A stretch of 64,000 bases of DNA from Pogonophryne albipinna (taxonomy: Eukaryota; Chordata; Actinopteri; Perciformes; Artedidraconidae). Positions 17,816 to 38,767 of the stretch are shown here, one piece after another. The stretch is taken from positions 25,470,543 to 25,534,542 of the forward strand of contig CM053248.1 of assembly GCA_028583405.1 (NCBI GenBank), given 5' to 3'. Every line of letters starts with the position of its first letter. The stretch's first letter is position 1. A model generated the notes under the pieces. The model made no database searches, was not told the DNA's origin, and worked only from the letters and a program-made list of their open reading frames with translations. Made by a program: the position numbers and the translations under genes.

Positions 17816-18735
17816 TGTCCCTACTTTTCATGCTTCTGTGTCACAAACAGCAGGGGGCCCTAATCAATTTCTTATTTGAGGCTATGACCAAGTGCCAGAA
17901 GTACGGCTCTCAACACAGTGAATATATGGAATGGATGAAGTAACAACAGAAATATAATATTGTATGATGGATATGAGACTTTGATCTCAGAAAACAAAGC
18001 AGGCAAGATGACATGAGTGACCATGACCAATGAAAGGGAGATCAAGTGAGAAGAAAGAGAAGGAGCAATATCTGTAGAGTGTTGTGTTAGAATTGCAATA
18101 TCAAAGAAAGCCTCACACAGCTCCATTGTTTTCGCCGCCAACTCTCACCACCTCTATCTTTTATTGAATCAAATCTCCCACACCCTTTAAACTCATACCT
18201 ATATTTTCTTTCCAGCTTTTTCTGCTCATCTCTCTTTGCTATTATATTGTCCTTAACATGTTTTGCCAGGTGACATTTCCATTGACAAAACGCAGACGCT
18301 AACGAAGCGCAGTTCCTGTGTTGAATCACACTCTTTTGTGCTGAATTGCAATTTAAAGGAATACATTTTTTTTCTGTGCACAATTTTTTCTTTCTTCTTT
18401 CTCTCCCAGGTTTGTGTGAGTGATGAGAATAAATAGTGGGACTGAAGGGAGAGGAGAAACACACACTGGGGACTATTTTATCTACCAAGTTTTACTCTTT
18501 CTAAAGCTTTTTTGTTTCTCCTTCTAGGTATTGGTAACCCTTTTCCCTTGACATCTGGTTATAGCTTTTGTTCTTCACTGATCTCTCCAACAATAGTCTC
18601 ATGATGATGATAAAGAAATGTGTTTAGCTCTTAAATCACAACATATTGGGGAATAAGCAACCATCTCAGTCTGGATGTTCAGGGTTGATTAAAACAAAAA
18701 AGGTAAAGACAGACACGGATGGGACCATGTTTGAG
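17816..18735. other. non-coding stretch, nothing recognised
   Basis: AT-rich DNA with pyrimidine-rich patches around 18380-18420. The minus-strand open frame 18087-18488 (133 codons) is Lys/Arg/Ser-rich without a domain and is not treated as a gene. Confidence 0.45.
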
Positions 18736-21210
18736 TACACTCTAAAAACGAATTCAGGCGACCTTTCACCTCCACCTAATTAAATGCATTTAGATTTAGA
18801 TAAACATTTTAAGTTGCAAACATTAATTTATAAGTTGTGTTGACGTAATAATGTTGGTAATTACATCAACTTAATATTGTGTGTAATTTGAACTCTGATT
18901 TCTGCGTTAATTTACTTCAAACTAAATTCAAGTTGTAGTAAGTAATGCAATTGGCTTGATAACTTAATTGCTCTACACCTTGAGTTAAGGATTTCAAGTC
19001 CACTCCCACTTAACATGCCTGGACAAGTTCCGACAGTTAAGACAAATAGAAATATACAAAGGACATTTTAAGGTGAGTGTCATCTTTTGTCATTCAAATA
19101 CAGTAGATAGCCTTGTAGTTGCACTGTATAGGCAAATTGCTGTTTGACCAAAATTAGCAGCCTTTGAACTGTGAATAGTTCTGTGAGAGGATACAAAGTA
19201 GTAGAGGCTACTGTGAGAGTAAAAATACTTTGGTTACTTTGTGATATCGCTTTTTATTCAAAATGAATCTCGGTGAAGCAGATCAAGGACATGCTTCTTG
19301 AGGTAGGATTGTTATTTAGAGTTGTCATTGAAATGCAAGTTGTTGGCAGTCTCCCATTCAGAATATATTCATTTAGGTAATTTCTCTTTTTTTCCTTTTT
19401 CAAAAATAGCACAATACAATTGAAGTACGCAGAGAACTATAGCCATCCGCTGCCTTGTCGTGTACCTTGGAGAAAAGGAAGAGGACCTTTTCAAGGAGTT
19501 TAGCGACGTAATTAAACATCTTGAAATAAAATAAAATCCACGGGCCCAGTGTAAAAACACAGGACAAAAGCACTGCTCTCTGTCAGTTACATTTTGAAGC
19601 ATATTGCACTTTTGGCCACACCCCAATCAATAATATCTTAGCAACGTTCAGCATGGATAGGTGTTGGCAGCAATGGCATGGGAAAAGGATTGTGTAACAT
19701 TTGAAAAGTGTCTTCTGCTCTTCACTTAACCAGTTCAAGTATTGTATGGAACCTGCAAAAAAGATGAGAAGATACACTAAAACTTGCACGGTTGTGATTG
19801 ACAAAATCTGTCCACATGCATTTAAACACTAGGCAAAGTACTCAAAAGCACCTCTGTGTGTCTTCAGGACCACATTGCCATGACGACACACACATGCAGA
19901 CTCAATAGGTGAAAACAATACCAGTGTTGCTTTAGCAGCTGGTAATAATGGCTCTGAATTCGCTAAGAGTGACAGTTTAAAAAGTATGCAATTACCTAAT
20001 TCATTATCTCTTATGCGCTAACCTATTATTTAATGTGCTTCAAAAGGACATGAATATCGCCTTCATCAGTGACCGGTCCACCCCAGGATCTGACCATACG
20101 ATGGCAACCATCGTGGTCGAGGGAAACAAATGAATGAGCAAGCATTCTGCGTTAAATGTGTTCATACTGTTTGAAATAATGACTGTCGGCAGTGTAAACA
20201 TCTTTGTTACATCTTTTGTAAAATGGATGTGTGTGATCTGCAGACTGGTGGCCATTGAGAGTTTGTTTCTGTAGTTTTACAAAAACTTTACAGATTTTAC
20301 ATATTTGGCACTGGTTTTAAATATGCAAAGGCCTCTAACTTCGATGTGATGGCAGCATTTATTTACTGTGTCCCCATTTCCCATGTAATATGGCTAATAT
20401 GTTTATTTATTATTTGTGGGGCAATTTAAATTTGTGTTATTTATCTTTTTTTTCAAGATTGAAATGAAGCTCAGTGTAAGTTCTTTCAGGAAGACTGGGT
20501 GTATATACATTCACTCTGCAGCTGCATATAATCAGCTCATCACAGGCGTTCTCTTTAACCTATTACATTTCACCTCATTCTCCAGCAGCCAATCAACGTG
20601 CTGCAGCCAAACTATAAAATGGTTCTCCTCTCTCCTGCAGTCAGCTGTGATTTCAGGTGTTCTTAATATGGCATGTGTCAATACATGTTCAAACAAAATG
20701 AATTCTCTCCTGATTGAAACATCATGTGTTGAAATAAACAACTGCAGTTCAAAATAAAAAGTGAATTGCCTAATATTTTTGTTGTGGAATCAATTAATTT
20801 CTTTCTTTAAAGGCAAAAACATGAAAAAGCTAAGAAAAAAAACTATTGAATACAATATATTTGGAGCAACTTAATTTATAAATGGTTATCAACTTAAAAA
20901 CGTGTGTTCACAATGATGGTAATTTAGTTCATACAACTTAAAAAATTTTTTAAATCATGCGGTAAAACTAGTCGGAACAACTTAATCTTTTGAGTAATCA
21001 ACTTCAAAACTTGTGTTTATGCTACCAATTATTAAGTAAGTGGTAATTAAAAACACCTCTGATTGTAGAGGAAAAGCCTTCTCCCCTAACTCAAATAACT
21101 TTGTTGCTTTAAGACAATTTCATTAGAAGTTGTCTTAACTCAATAAACATTGATGCAAACTGTTGCGTTGATTTTCTTTGTTGAGCCAAGGCATTTGTTT
21201 TTGGAGTGTA
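18736..21210 (+). mobile_element. putative non-autonomous DNA transposon with 14-bp TIRs
   Basis: The left end TACACTCTAAAAAC (18736-18749) and right end GTTTTTGGAGTGTA (21197-21210) are inverted repeats matching at 13 of 14 positions. Both arms are AT-rich and carry the same AACTTAAT-type motifs: ATCAACTTAATATTGTGTGT at 18865, and two related units of about 40 bp at 20867-20908 and 20978-21017. No transposase frame lies inside. The ends resemble teleost elements starting TACACTSTAAAAA that I remember. The flank shows TA at each end and GAG on both sides, so the superfamily is undetermined. The middle (about 19100-20760) may include unrelated inserted DNA. Confidence 0.6.
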
Positions 21211-23498
21211 GAGGGGGGTTTAAAATATGGAAGTCGGTAGAGCTTAAGACAAAGTGTGACTAAGACAGTGTGAGCCAGAAAATACAGCATGCAAAGAAAT
21301 AGGGGGGAAAACACACAAGGGCAACGACAGTGTAGAAAAGGAAGAGAGGGTGGGAGGTACGAGACGCAGAGTCCAAATCTCCGATGGGTGGGGGCAACAG
21401 CATTAAATAAGTGATAAATATTCAACAGAAGGCAAGCTGGCACTCAGGAGACACCTTGACAGCCCAAACAAATACTTAGTGAGAGTACGCTTGCAACCGT
21501 ACCTACATGTACCAGAAAACACAGCAGTCCCCAGTCGGTTTAACTGACAGCTGACAACACAGGTAGGATGGGGCAACAGGGAGGATGGTGAGAAATAAGG
21601 ATGGGGGGATCCACAGGGTAGAGATGGAAGGGGGAGGTAGAGACTGCAGGGGCAGCAGTGGGGAGGATTTGCTTGTAAAAACAGAATTCTTTTTTTTTCT
21701 CAAATCTGTGCCAATCTTGCCTCAATTCCTCTGTTTCCATCCCTGCTGAAAAGTTCCAGAAATCATACCTGACCCCTCCTGCAACCCTCTCCTGAGGGGA
21801 CATCCATCAGCTGCTGGCCCCAGACTGATTGAGGGCGGAGAAAAGGGGGCAGATAAAGAGCTGGAAGGAGGGATAGAGGCGCATGGCAGATAGTTTTGCG
21901 GGTTAGGTCTGGAGGTCAGAGCGGTGTGGCCAGTGGGGAGAGGGGGCGTCTGTACCAGGGGAAATGAGGTAATGTGTGGGAGGCAGGTGAAAAATTGCCA
22001 TGTCACTCGCCAGGACAAATGCTCCGCCTCGCTCTGCTGACCAGGAGGTGATGGGGGTTTGACTTTCTCAAGGATACGTAAGCTTAGACACATTCAGCAA
22101 CATACTGCACCCATGAACAACTGCATGTACACAAATATACACGCATGAACACGTCTAGAGTACAGGCTCACGGTGCATACTTTCTCAAGTTCACTCATGT
22201 GATCACAGCTTTACTCATGATTGTACTCTACAAAGAAAATGTGACAAACTTTGCTGTTCCACTGCTTAAGTATTAAAAAAAAGGAAATTGTCAGTGTCAT
22301 GATGTGCATTCACGCCTTTCACTCAGTGTGCCCGCGGTGAGACGACACTCTCGAAATAACACCCAATTCAAGCCTTCAATCACAGTCAGTGTTATATGGG
22401 GAATGAGAGAAAAAGGGAACATGATGGAGCGGAAGAAAGACACTGGGAATTGAAATTGATATATAGCAGGAAGTGTTTTGTTAGCCTTCAAAGCAGACTG
22501 TACACTAGATGCTCAGCACCAGACGAGGACTAGCTGTGAAGCAATTAGCAGCTAAAGAGAAAGATACATCCCTAGGGAGGTGGTAGTGACCAAAGATGAG
22601 CTGAAACAGAGGTCATTATATTCTCCTAATGGTCAGTAACGCAACTCCAAATGAATAATGATGTTGCTCCATGACTGTACGATGTGTTAGTAATTGTTTG
22701 CTAACAAGCCCATCATATTAGCCTTACAGGTGATGATACAATAATGTCAATGTTGTGGTCACAGCTGGTTTTAACTGCCTCCAAGGGGCCAAAATACTAA
22801 TAAAACCCATGTGAGGAGGAAAATAAAGGAAATACGCATCTTCAATCATTAAACACCACAATGACTGTTTAGTTTGACCACCGAAACCATTTCTATCTTC
22901 TTTTCCATTCCCAGATCTTTCCTTTGGTTCTGTAATGGCACATTAACATTTCGAACACATCCGCACATCATCCATTACCCAGCCTCCCCCTTCCAACACA
23001 CTCTTCGCCTTTCCAAATCATTAATAGTATGTAAATCCGCTCATCACCATCGTTCGCTGTGTCTTTCAACAGATGTTGACAGGTTCCACCTTTTAAAGGT
23101 CAGCTGAACGCCCGCGCTGGGGTAAAAAGGATGAGCTCAAAGGCCGCTCGGAAGATGCAGTGACAGAGAAAGATGAGACGCCAAACACAGGGGCAAGGAG
23201 GGGTGACACGCCACCTCTGATGTCACCGACTCCCCGCAGAGTGTGGACTCTTGCTGGTTTTTGGCCGTGTCTTTTTCACAAACCTTTCAAATTGCATGTC
23301 AGGGACAGTGACGGCGACGGCAAGCAACACATTCGTCATACTGCTTGCAGCCTGCTTTTAGAAGTCCTTTGAGACCGGCTTTGCGGGCTACAAGTAGAGA
23401 GAGCGAGAGGGGAATTGCACTTCTGGCTGCCCAGCAACTAAAGCAGGATACAGAGTGCGAGAGAGAGGCAGATAGACAGTCACATACTGGAAAGACAA

Positions 23499-23599
23499 TT
23501 TTTCTTTTTCTGTCTGTAAGACATCTGTCCTCTCGACAGATGTCTTCGTACACAAGGCCTCCAGTAATCCGGCCAATGAAACAGACAGAAAAAGAAAAA
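23499..23599. other. nested perfect inverted repeats (stem-loop)
   Basis: Outer arms TTTTTCTTTTTCTGTCTGT (23499-23517) and ACAGACAGAAAAAGAAAAA (23581-23599) pair perfectly over 19 bp. The next base starts an inner perfect hairpin: AAGACATCTGTC (23518-23529), loop CTCTC, GACAGATGTCTT (23535-23546). The remaining 34 bases are unpaired on this simple reading. Function unknown; a palindromic repeat end or an extruding cruciform are both possible. Confidence 0.85.
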
Positions 23600-23729
23600 C
23601 GGGGACATAATTGAATAATAGGAAAGAAACGGATAGCGGTTTGAAGAGTTGTAAGTAAAACCTGCCTTGAACTCTAGTTTAGCAGTTCCCCCACTCCCCG
23701 TGTTTTAGGTCAAACATCTCATGTCTTTA

Positions 23730-23810
23730 AAATAATAATAATAATAATAATAATAGATGAGACTTGTATAGCGCTTTTCTAGAAACTCAAAGACGCTTTA
23801 GGATTTAGGA
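23730..23810 (+). repeat. (AAT)n plus teleost-type repeat fragment
   Basis: An (AAT)8 tract leads into 'tagcgcttttctagaaac' and 'tcaaagacgcttta', which resembles a widespread teleost repeat segment (TATAGCGCTTTTCTAG ... CTCAAAGCGCTTTA) from memory. The family is not assigned. Confidence 0.55.
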
Positions 23811-24744
23811 AAATAGTGCTGCCTTTTTTAACTCCTCTGATGGTGCTCTCTTACTGTTGGGCAGTGACTAAATCCTGCAGAAAGGATCATGGCCACGAAG
23901 CATGCCGACATGTACCATATAATAACAAGAAATACACTTGAATTAACCTTAGATAATGTTGCTTATGTGTTGTCACACTTGAACTTATTTAATCTTCAAA
24001 AATAAACTTGCTGAACAGAAATAATGTAATTGGATTTGACCAAATGTCATTGGATTTTCTTACCAGGGTTGTTAGAGAAGGACATAAAAGATAGATAACC
24101 AACTTAAGAAGGAACCTCAACTGATATTTAGTTCACTGAAGATGGACTGGCTTTCATTTATTTTATGTAAGCAGAGTCTATTTTGTGTCAAGGTAAAAGT
24201 ATAGCATTTCCATTACGGCACATTCCATACTTTTATTCAAAGTCTGTGAAAGAATGTTATTGATTTTTTTTCGCTTTATCTCAGGAAGAAAGACCTAAGA
24301 AAAACACATTTTGGTGAATAGAATAAAACCATAACAGAGCTGCTTCATAGGGAAGCATTTGGTTCAACGATAATGGATGGCTGCAATTAATGTCAGAGTG
24401 CGTTCATAGATCAGAGACAAAACTACCTGACTAATGGTGCCAAGTTTCATCCGACCCATTGATGAATCAATTTTACTGATGTGAATAAAGCCATTAGCCG
24501 TTGGTTCATTTCTTCCCGTAATAACAGAGTTTTTGATAAGTTGAGGTGCCAGGCCTCGGCCCCCTTATCATATCATATTATTATGTATTGTTTGTACTAT
24601 CACGCATGTACACAAGGGCGGACGAGATGGAGAGACAGAAAAAGAGCCAGAGGGAGAAAGAGGTGTCCCCATTAAGTGCAAATCAATCACGAACAGGAAG
24701 CAATTCAGACGAGCACAGGTAGAGAGGAAATTAGAGGGAAACCA

Positions 24745-24810
24745 CACACACAAATGTGCACGCACAACAACACAAGCGTGCACACACCCGCACACACACA
24801 CACACACACA
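24745..24810 (+). repeat. imperfect CA-rich tract
   Basis: Interrupted CA repeat ending in a perfect run at about 24788-24810. Confidence 0.8.
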
Positions 24811-26156
24811 GGGTTTGACTGGTCTTGGTGAGGATGACAGGAAATTGGACCGTCAGTAAGTACTCCTGGGCGGAGATTGTTGTGTCATGGGAGTTGTTGC
24901 TCTATTATGTCTGTCTCTTTAAATAGATACAATAAATTGGTTTCTACTCACTGGTAACATTAGATCACTATGATTGGTCCACATGTAGCTACTGTACAGT
25001 AGATCACCAACTGCACTTCTATTTTTTATTTCTATCTGGTACTTGAAGTTTTCTGCTGTACCACTCTCGTTGCTTTGATTTAGCAGAGATAATTGTGCTT
25101 TTTTTTAACCTTTTACACAGGGATTCTGTTGAGGAGCTACATGTTCCAGAATAGCTTTCTGTGCTGTAACATTACACTTCTTGGGAAGATATTCTCAATG
25201 TTCTTTAATATAGAAATCCTCAAGCCTCCTGGAGAGTTACGTGATTTACTTTGTAAGGTGAATGGTTCTAAAAACTACAATAAAGTAAATCTCAGCCGCT
25301 GTTGCAATAAAAAATAAACCAGTAAAAGGTGCGAAGTAGAGGTCTAGCAATTTAATAGCACTTCATTGTTGCAACAAAGCACAAAACACAGCTCCATTAT
25401 TACTAACTTCATGGATGCAGTTTTAAAAAGTAATGATATCAAACCTCTGAATGTATTAGCAAGTTCCTACAAACTGAAATCTTTAGTTTTCGTTCTTCGA
25501 GCTTAGCAGTACATGGAACAATACAAAAACGATGATTGACAAATTACCAAAATGCTCCTTGTGAGAGTTCTCTTTGTTCAATAACCAATTATTTGTTATG
25601 TACATTTTCATTTTGTATTTTGCTCAGGTAGAACATTTTGCAGTCGGCGCTGCCATTGTCATCTTACCTTTCACTCTAAATACTGTCACCCCCTTTTAAA
25701 TTTAACTTGCATTCAATTTGAACACAAAGAGGTGACAATGAACCGTGTGCTTCATCAGAACAGACTTTTGGTTCAACAACATGTTTTCGAAAGCCCTTCC
25801 ACATTAAGCATTTTTACTCCTATCCATTGTAGGATAAGATAATGTGATTGGCATTTAAACGATGAATTTAAAATCACATTGTACTTAATATAGCTGCACT
25901 GCAAGACAACAACAAGCTGATTGTAAAGTCAATTGTATATGCAGTATGTGACTTTATCCATCAGTATTATCAACCAGTTGTACCCATGACCCGCAACCGC
26001 CCCCCCCTCCCCAGGGAGTCAGTCTCCTGCCAAGAACCTCAACCTCTCACCTTGAGGGCTCCTGACTAAATGCTGAGCAATCACAGCGCAGACTGACACC
26101 CTGCTGACTGAGGAGATTATGACCGAGATACGAAAACAATTGTCACTTTACAACAG

Positions 26157-30829
<4,673 letters not shown>

Positions 30830-31272
30830 TCAGAATCAGAATACCTTTATTAGTCCCACAGAGGGGACATTTACATAGTCACAGCAGAAAAAGAGCCACG
30901 GACAGCTTGATGTTACATATGTTACATGCATTAAAGTACTAAGTTATGATAATAAAAAATATAATACAAATAAAAAAAGTTACATCGTTTTCAAAATACA
31001 CATCCTGTAACAGTTCTTAGGATTTAGCAGCCAGGTATATATTACACAGTAAATAACGGCATATATATGTATTGCACATATAGCACATATTGCACGTAGT
31101 TGGTTGGTATTTAGCAGCAAGGGGTGTTATGTGTTATTGTGTGTGTGTGTGGGGGGGGGGGGGGGGGGGGGGGGGGGTTCTACTAGGGGCTGTGCTGGTT
31201 GTATAGTCTGACTGCTGCAGGAAGGAAGGAAGGACCTGCGGTATCTCTCCGTGAGACAGCAGTGGTGCAGTA
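30830..31272 (+). repeat. teleost-type interspersed repeat, unclassified
   Basis: The left part reads 'tcagaatcagaatacct' then 'ttattagtcccacagaggg', and the right part 'ggaaggacctgcggta' then 'tctctccgtgagacagcag'. Both segments resemble pieces of abundant teleost repeats that I remember together. The centre includes AT-rich DNA, a short GT run and a G27 tract. No coding frame. Family assignment needs a library search. Confidence 0.5.
31151..31177 (+). repeat. poly-G tract, 27 bases
   Basis: Uninterrupted G27 following (GT)6. It can form G-quadruplexes and is prone to length error. In the reverse direction it encodes an artificial poly-Pro frame. Confidence 0.9.
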
Positions 31273-32399
31273 TGTATGAACTATAAATTCCTGGAGAACA
31301 TGCTATCATTTAAAAAGTTTTAAAAAGTTATTAATATTAATGTGCATACATGACAGCTTGCTCCATGACCTTTCACGCTCCGTATTTGTGAGTGCCAATG
31401 CCTTGTAAGCAAGGATATAACACTTATAGCTAGCATGGTGTTGCTCTGACTTACTTACCTGATTTCCATGGGACAGCTTCACATTTTCAGGTTGTTACTC
31501 ACATGTAGTCACTCCTGCTGTACCACATTAAATGTGTTTTTGGCTGAAAGACAGCACAGAGAGCGGACACGAGGAGACTGGGGCAGGCTCAGAGACCCAG
31601 GGCTGGTGTATGTGTGAAAACACCAGCCCGGTCTGGGAGGCTGACATAGCCACAGAGGCAATTAGATACTTAGATGTCATGTTTAACATGCTCCCTGTCT
31701 CTCCTTCTCTCCCTCTGCTTTTACCCACTCCTCTCTCCCTCCCTCCCTCCCTCTCATTCCCTCTCGTTCTGCCTCTGTCAGCTCCCTTCCTCCATGTCAG
31801 ATGGCTAATAGCACTCGTTTTGAAAATGTGGAGGGGTAAAGTTTTAATAATCTGACCCTTTCAGGCGAAATAATTGTTCAGTCATAGAGTATTAGATCTA
31901 AATACATTGAAATCAAATGAAACCGTGGTTTTAACCTCTTCAACCCCACCGGACACAAACTTGAGATTTGAATAAAAACCCCAGAGAACATCAATTTACA
32001 TTTTTCTCAAGATCAAATCCTGTCAAATATCTCAGGCTGAATTACAAGCAAATGGGATGCGAGTGCAGCTAGTAATGGGCATTCCATTTGTTCTGTTTGT
32101 CAGTCACGCACTCACACACTCTCCCCATCAATCTCTGAAGGGAGGTCAGTTTTGTGAGGACATGCCGATTTTCTCTGACTCTTGGCATATTTCAGGCTGT
32201 CTCTTCAGGCATGTGTCATCTGACATGGCATGACACTTTTTCAACAGATGATTCAATTGAGCCCTTTGTTTGTTGCAGATATCAACATGGGGGATTATTT
32301 CAAAAACAGGTCAAATGAGCTAGCATTCTGTTGGTTACTGGAAACTAGTGATATGGGTAACTGTTGTTAAATATCCACACCCAAGAGCCAATATGAAAT
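31273..32399. other. non-coding stretch, nothing recognised
   Basis: Contains a (CTCC)n-rich pyrimidine patch at 31700-31790. No supported gene; the frame at 31532-31855 runs through that patch. Confidence 0.45.
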
Positions 32400-32632
32400 A
32401 AACCTGTGTTGGAGCTAGCCAATAGAAGCGCTATAGTGATGCCACTATGTCATGGAAATAAACAAAGGAGCACGATGGAGGCATTTCAGGCAGGTGGGGG
32501 AGTGTAGACATTTCCTCTGGCATGAACTTTGGGATTTTAGCCTTTGTAGACCATTAACATGCACATAAACCTATATACAGTAATACACTACAGGCAAAGG
32601 AAAACCCCCCCAAAACATAATATGGCCCCTTT
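32400..32632 (+). repeat. dispersed repeat, family A, copy 3
   Basis: 'gtgttggagctagccaatag' corresponds to 'gtgttggagcaatagccaat' of copy 1, and 'cctttgtagaccattaacat' to its 'cctttgcagaccatttacat'. The right end 'ataatatggcccctttc' matches 'attatagggcccctttg'. Same orientation as the other two copies. Left boundary approximate. Confidence 0.7.
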
Positions 32633-35640
<3,008 letters not shown>

Positions 35641-38600
35641 GTCGCAACTCTAGAACCTAATATCCTGTAGACCCCATCTCCTTTACAGAGTTTATGACTG
35701 TAACATTTGAACATTTCCTCAAGTTGGAACAAAACCTTGGAAACGGGTAGCAGCATGTTGCTTTAATTGTCTGAGGAATAAAATACAACGCATAATCTTT
35801 GTAGCATGTCGTTTATTCCCACGCTACAAAGCCCATGAAAACACCTACACTGGAAGCAAGACTTCCAAACTTGGGAGATTGGCCCATCCAAGGAACACAT
35901 GAATGCACCATTGGCCTTCGTGGAGGCTCTCCGAGTGCCATTCAAAATGAAAAAATACATCTGCTTTACTGCTATGTTGAAATAAAAGAACAGAGTTAAG
36001 CTTTGTTCATCCTGAAATAAATAAATCAATCAATTTCAGAATGATAGTATGCTCCCATCCCTTTCATTTATATATTGTTGTTGGGTGGTACTTTAAAAAT
36101 CCTTCTAGATATAAACCACTGATTTGAAAAGATACGCTTTCATCTGTTCATTAACCCTAACACTGTTGCTCAGAATCTGATGAGGAGTCGCTAATTAAAG
36201 AAAGAAATCATGTTCCAGCTCTCAGGAGACATGGGGCAGAATGAGGATTGATGGCGGGTGGAAGAAAATAATGTCAAGATTTCAGATTTCTTTCCTTAAA
36301 CTCCCCGAAGGATTGCTTAGTTTTTGAATCCGCTGCTATGCGTGAGCCACTTGGAGAACCAAATGTTTACTCTTCATTTATTTCCTCACAAACACACATT
36401 TCCCTCTCTCATTCTCTCTTTTTCACACAGATTTATTTACATTTCTCTCCCTTATGCAGCAGCTTGTTTACATCTGTTTCTCAACGCTCCCTTTTTCTCC
36501 CTTGTTTTTCTCCTCACCTCGCTCTCACATACATACACAAGCTTATTTACTCCCTCACTGATCCCCTTTTTGAAAACCACTTAATTAGAAAAGCCTGCAG
36601 GTCTCACGTCCTCCCCCCACCACTGCACACACCTCCTGCAATTTCTTTTTTTTTACCCCACCATCTCCTCTTTCTCCGGCATCCTCCTTGTATTTTTATC
36701 TTGTGTGTCTTCGTGCTCTACCTGACTAATTACACTGAGCGATTAGAAGCGGTGGCGTAGCTCGGTAAACAACACAGCAGCTGTAAGGACATTAATATTA
36801 ATCCGGGTATTCATATAAGGAGTGCAGCACATAGGGCAGAGGAGGGGACAGGCTTTTGAGTGCAGGACATCAGGGGAACGATGTCTGGATAAGAAGCCGG
36901 CTGTATCAACGTACTTAGAGGCGCGACAGGATTTTAATTAAGGAGACAAATTCTAATTTGATGACACGCACAAACTTCTCTAGATCAAGAGACTTAAGGA
37001 GACGACACTTATTAGCAACATGTCTATTTTACAAAAGGACTTTATGAGTGGATACCCATAATGATCACCGATATATCACTAGCAGTGATCAACTTGCAGA
37101 TGTGAACCTAGGGCATCAAAGAGGCATCAATGTTTTAGGCCATTTGTCTCCCTCAGAGCGCTTTGAAGTGTTCTCTAAGTTACAGAAAGAGAACTCCAGG
37201 ATAAAAAGTGTTCATCTGAATCTTTAAATAAAAGATGCAAGACACCAGACTTGTTTTTCCCACTGACTTTGTAACTGTAACTTTGGCAAAACATAGGAAA
37301 CATCCAAACCAAAACGGATTGAACACAAACTAAAACATTCCTCTGAACTTTCTGAGCACATAGAAAGGAACTTCTGGTTCATGATTAAAACCACATGCCA
37401 TGTCTTCAATCCCTTCTGTCTTTTGTCTGTCTTTGGATGTGACCCCGAGTGTACTCTTGTTAAATCTTCTGTTCGGACACAGAGACAAATCACTGGGGGA
37501 GGTTGACTAGTCAGTTTGTTCTTAGACACACACCCCGACCTACTTACCCTGACAGCCGGGAGTGGTGTTGCGTGCCCGGCCCAGAAAACTGTGGCAGTAT
37601 TGATATGCTATTTATAATTTATTTTGCATAAATTCCATTAGTCAAAATGGGAAAGAGAAGAGGAGGAGTGGGAGAAGGGGCAGAGGCAACCTAGTTTGTG
37701 ACGGGTGCATAGCTAGTCTTATTGGATTTGTTTTATCTTTCTATCGCTCAGTTCTCATTAAGACCAGGGATTACAAAGTTCAGCAAAAGAAGGCAACTGT
37801 GCACTTCATGTGTATGTAGTAGTTGACTTTATGCTTTAGTCTCACAGAGATGACAGGCTTTTGTCACTGGCAGTGAGAGCACTCATGCTATGTGACAAAC
37901 ATTCACAGATCAAGTGTCTATGTATTGACTTTGACCGGCACTAATGACAGTGGGGAGAGTGAAATACTGCAGCCAACACGCTGCTAATTGGCTTAGAGTC
38001 TGAAGTGGACACGCCTGATTGGGCGGATGAAGGTGTACACTTTAAGACATGGTGGCTTAGTCATAAGGAGTGTATTTGAAAGGCAAACAACAGAGTGAGT
38101 CTCTGCTTATCTCTCAGTGTTAATGATGACAAGGAGCATCATTTAGACACATATCGAAGAATGAACATGTCTATGAAGTATGTTCCATAATCATTTGTGG
38201 AGATCTACTATTATTATCAGATTCATATTTATTTCAGAATATCTATAGGCCAAGCCATAGTGGTTGGAAAAAGTTCCATTTGCGGTCCCTGCTGCAAATA
38301 GTACTTGCATTAACAAAAAGCCCAGTAACCAGGATGTAAGAAGTGCACATCAGTGAGTAACCAAGGAAGATGGGATATAAAATCAAGGTCCAATATGTCA
38401 TTTGATGTCCAGTCAAAAACCTCAGATCTTCAGATCCAACAATTTGTCACACCATACTTTTTAAGTTTCATTGAGTGTATCCAACGCTTGGTTGCCAAAC
38501 GCCAAACTTTGGTCCACCACTTCTGACATTTTAAGAACCTTGGCTCTGCAATATTAGGCTTTACACTAAACTAGACTGAAAGTTTCACTTTACATCTTGA

Positions 38601-38745
38601 CTCCAATTATTCTTAAAACAGCAAAGCCACACACAAAAAAAAACTGCCTTCATACCAAGGCACCGAAACAGAGTATAAGTAGCTTCCACAGCCTGACCCA
38701 GGAAATCAATTCACTTATCAGCTCTCTACATCAGCCACTGAATTA

Positions 38746-38767
38746 CATAAAACGTCTGCCAAATGCA
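38746..38767 (+). repeat. possible SINE/LINE-type tail remnant
   Basis: 'cataaaacgtctgccaaatg' resembles the teleost tail variant ending in CGTCTGCCAAATGC. Short and decayed, so it could be chance. Confidence 0.35.

Noticed and set aside
17847..17860. 'acagcagggggccc', resembling a CTCF core
   Set aside because: A short GC-rich match next to a repeat copy; too weak without occupancy data.
36745..36775. 'ggcgtagctcggtaaac', resembling a tRNA A box
   Set aside because: No B box or cloverleaf pairing downstream.
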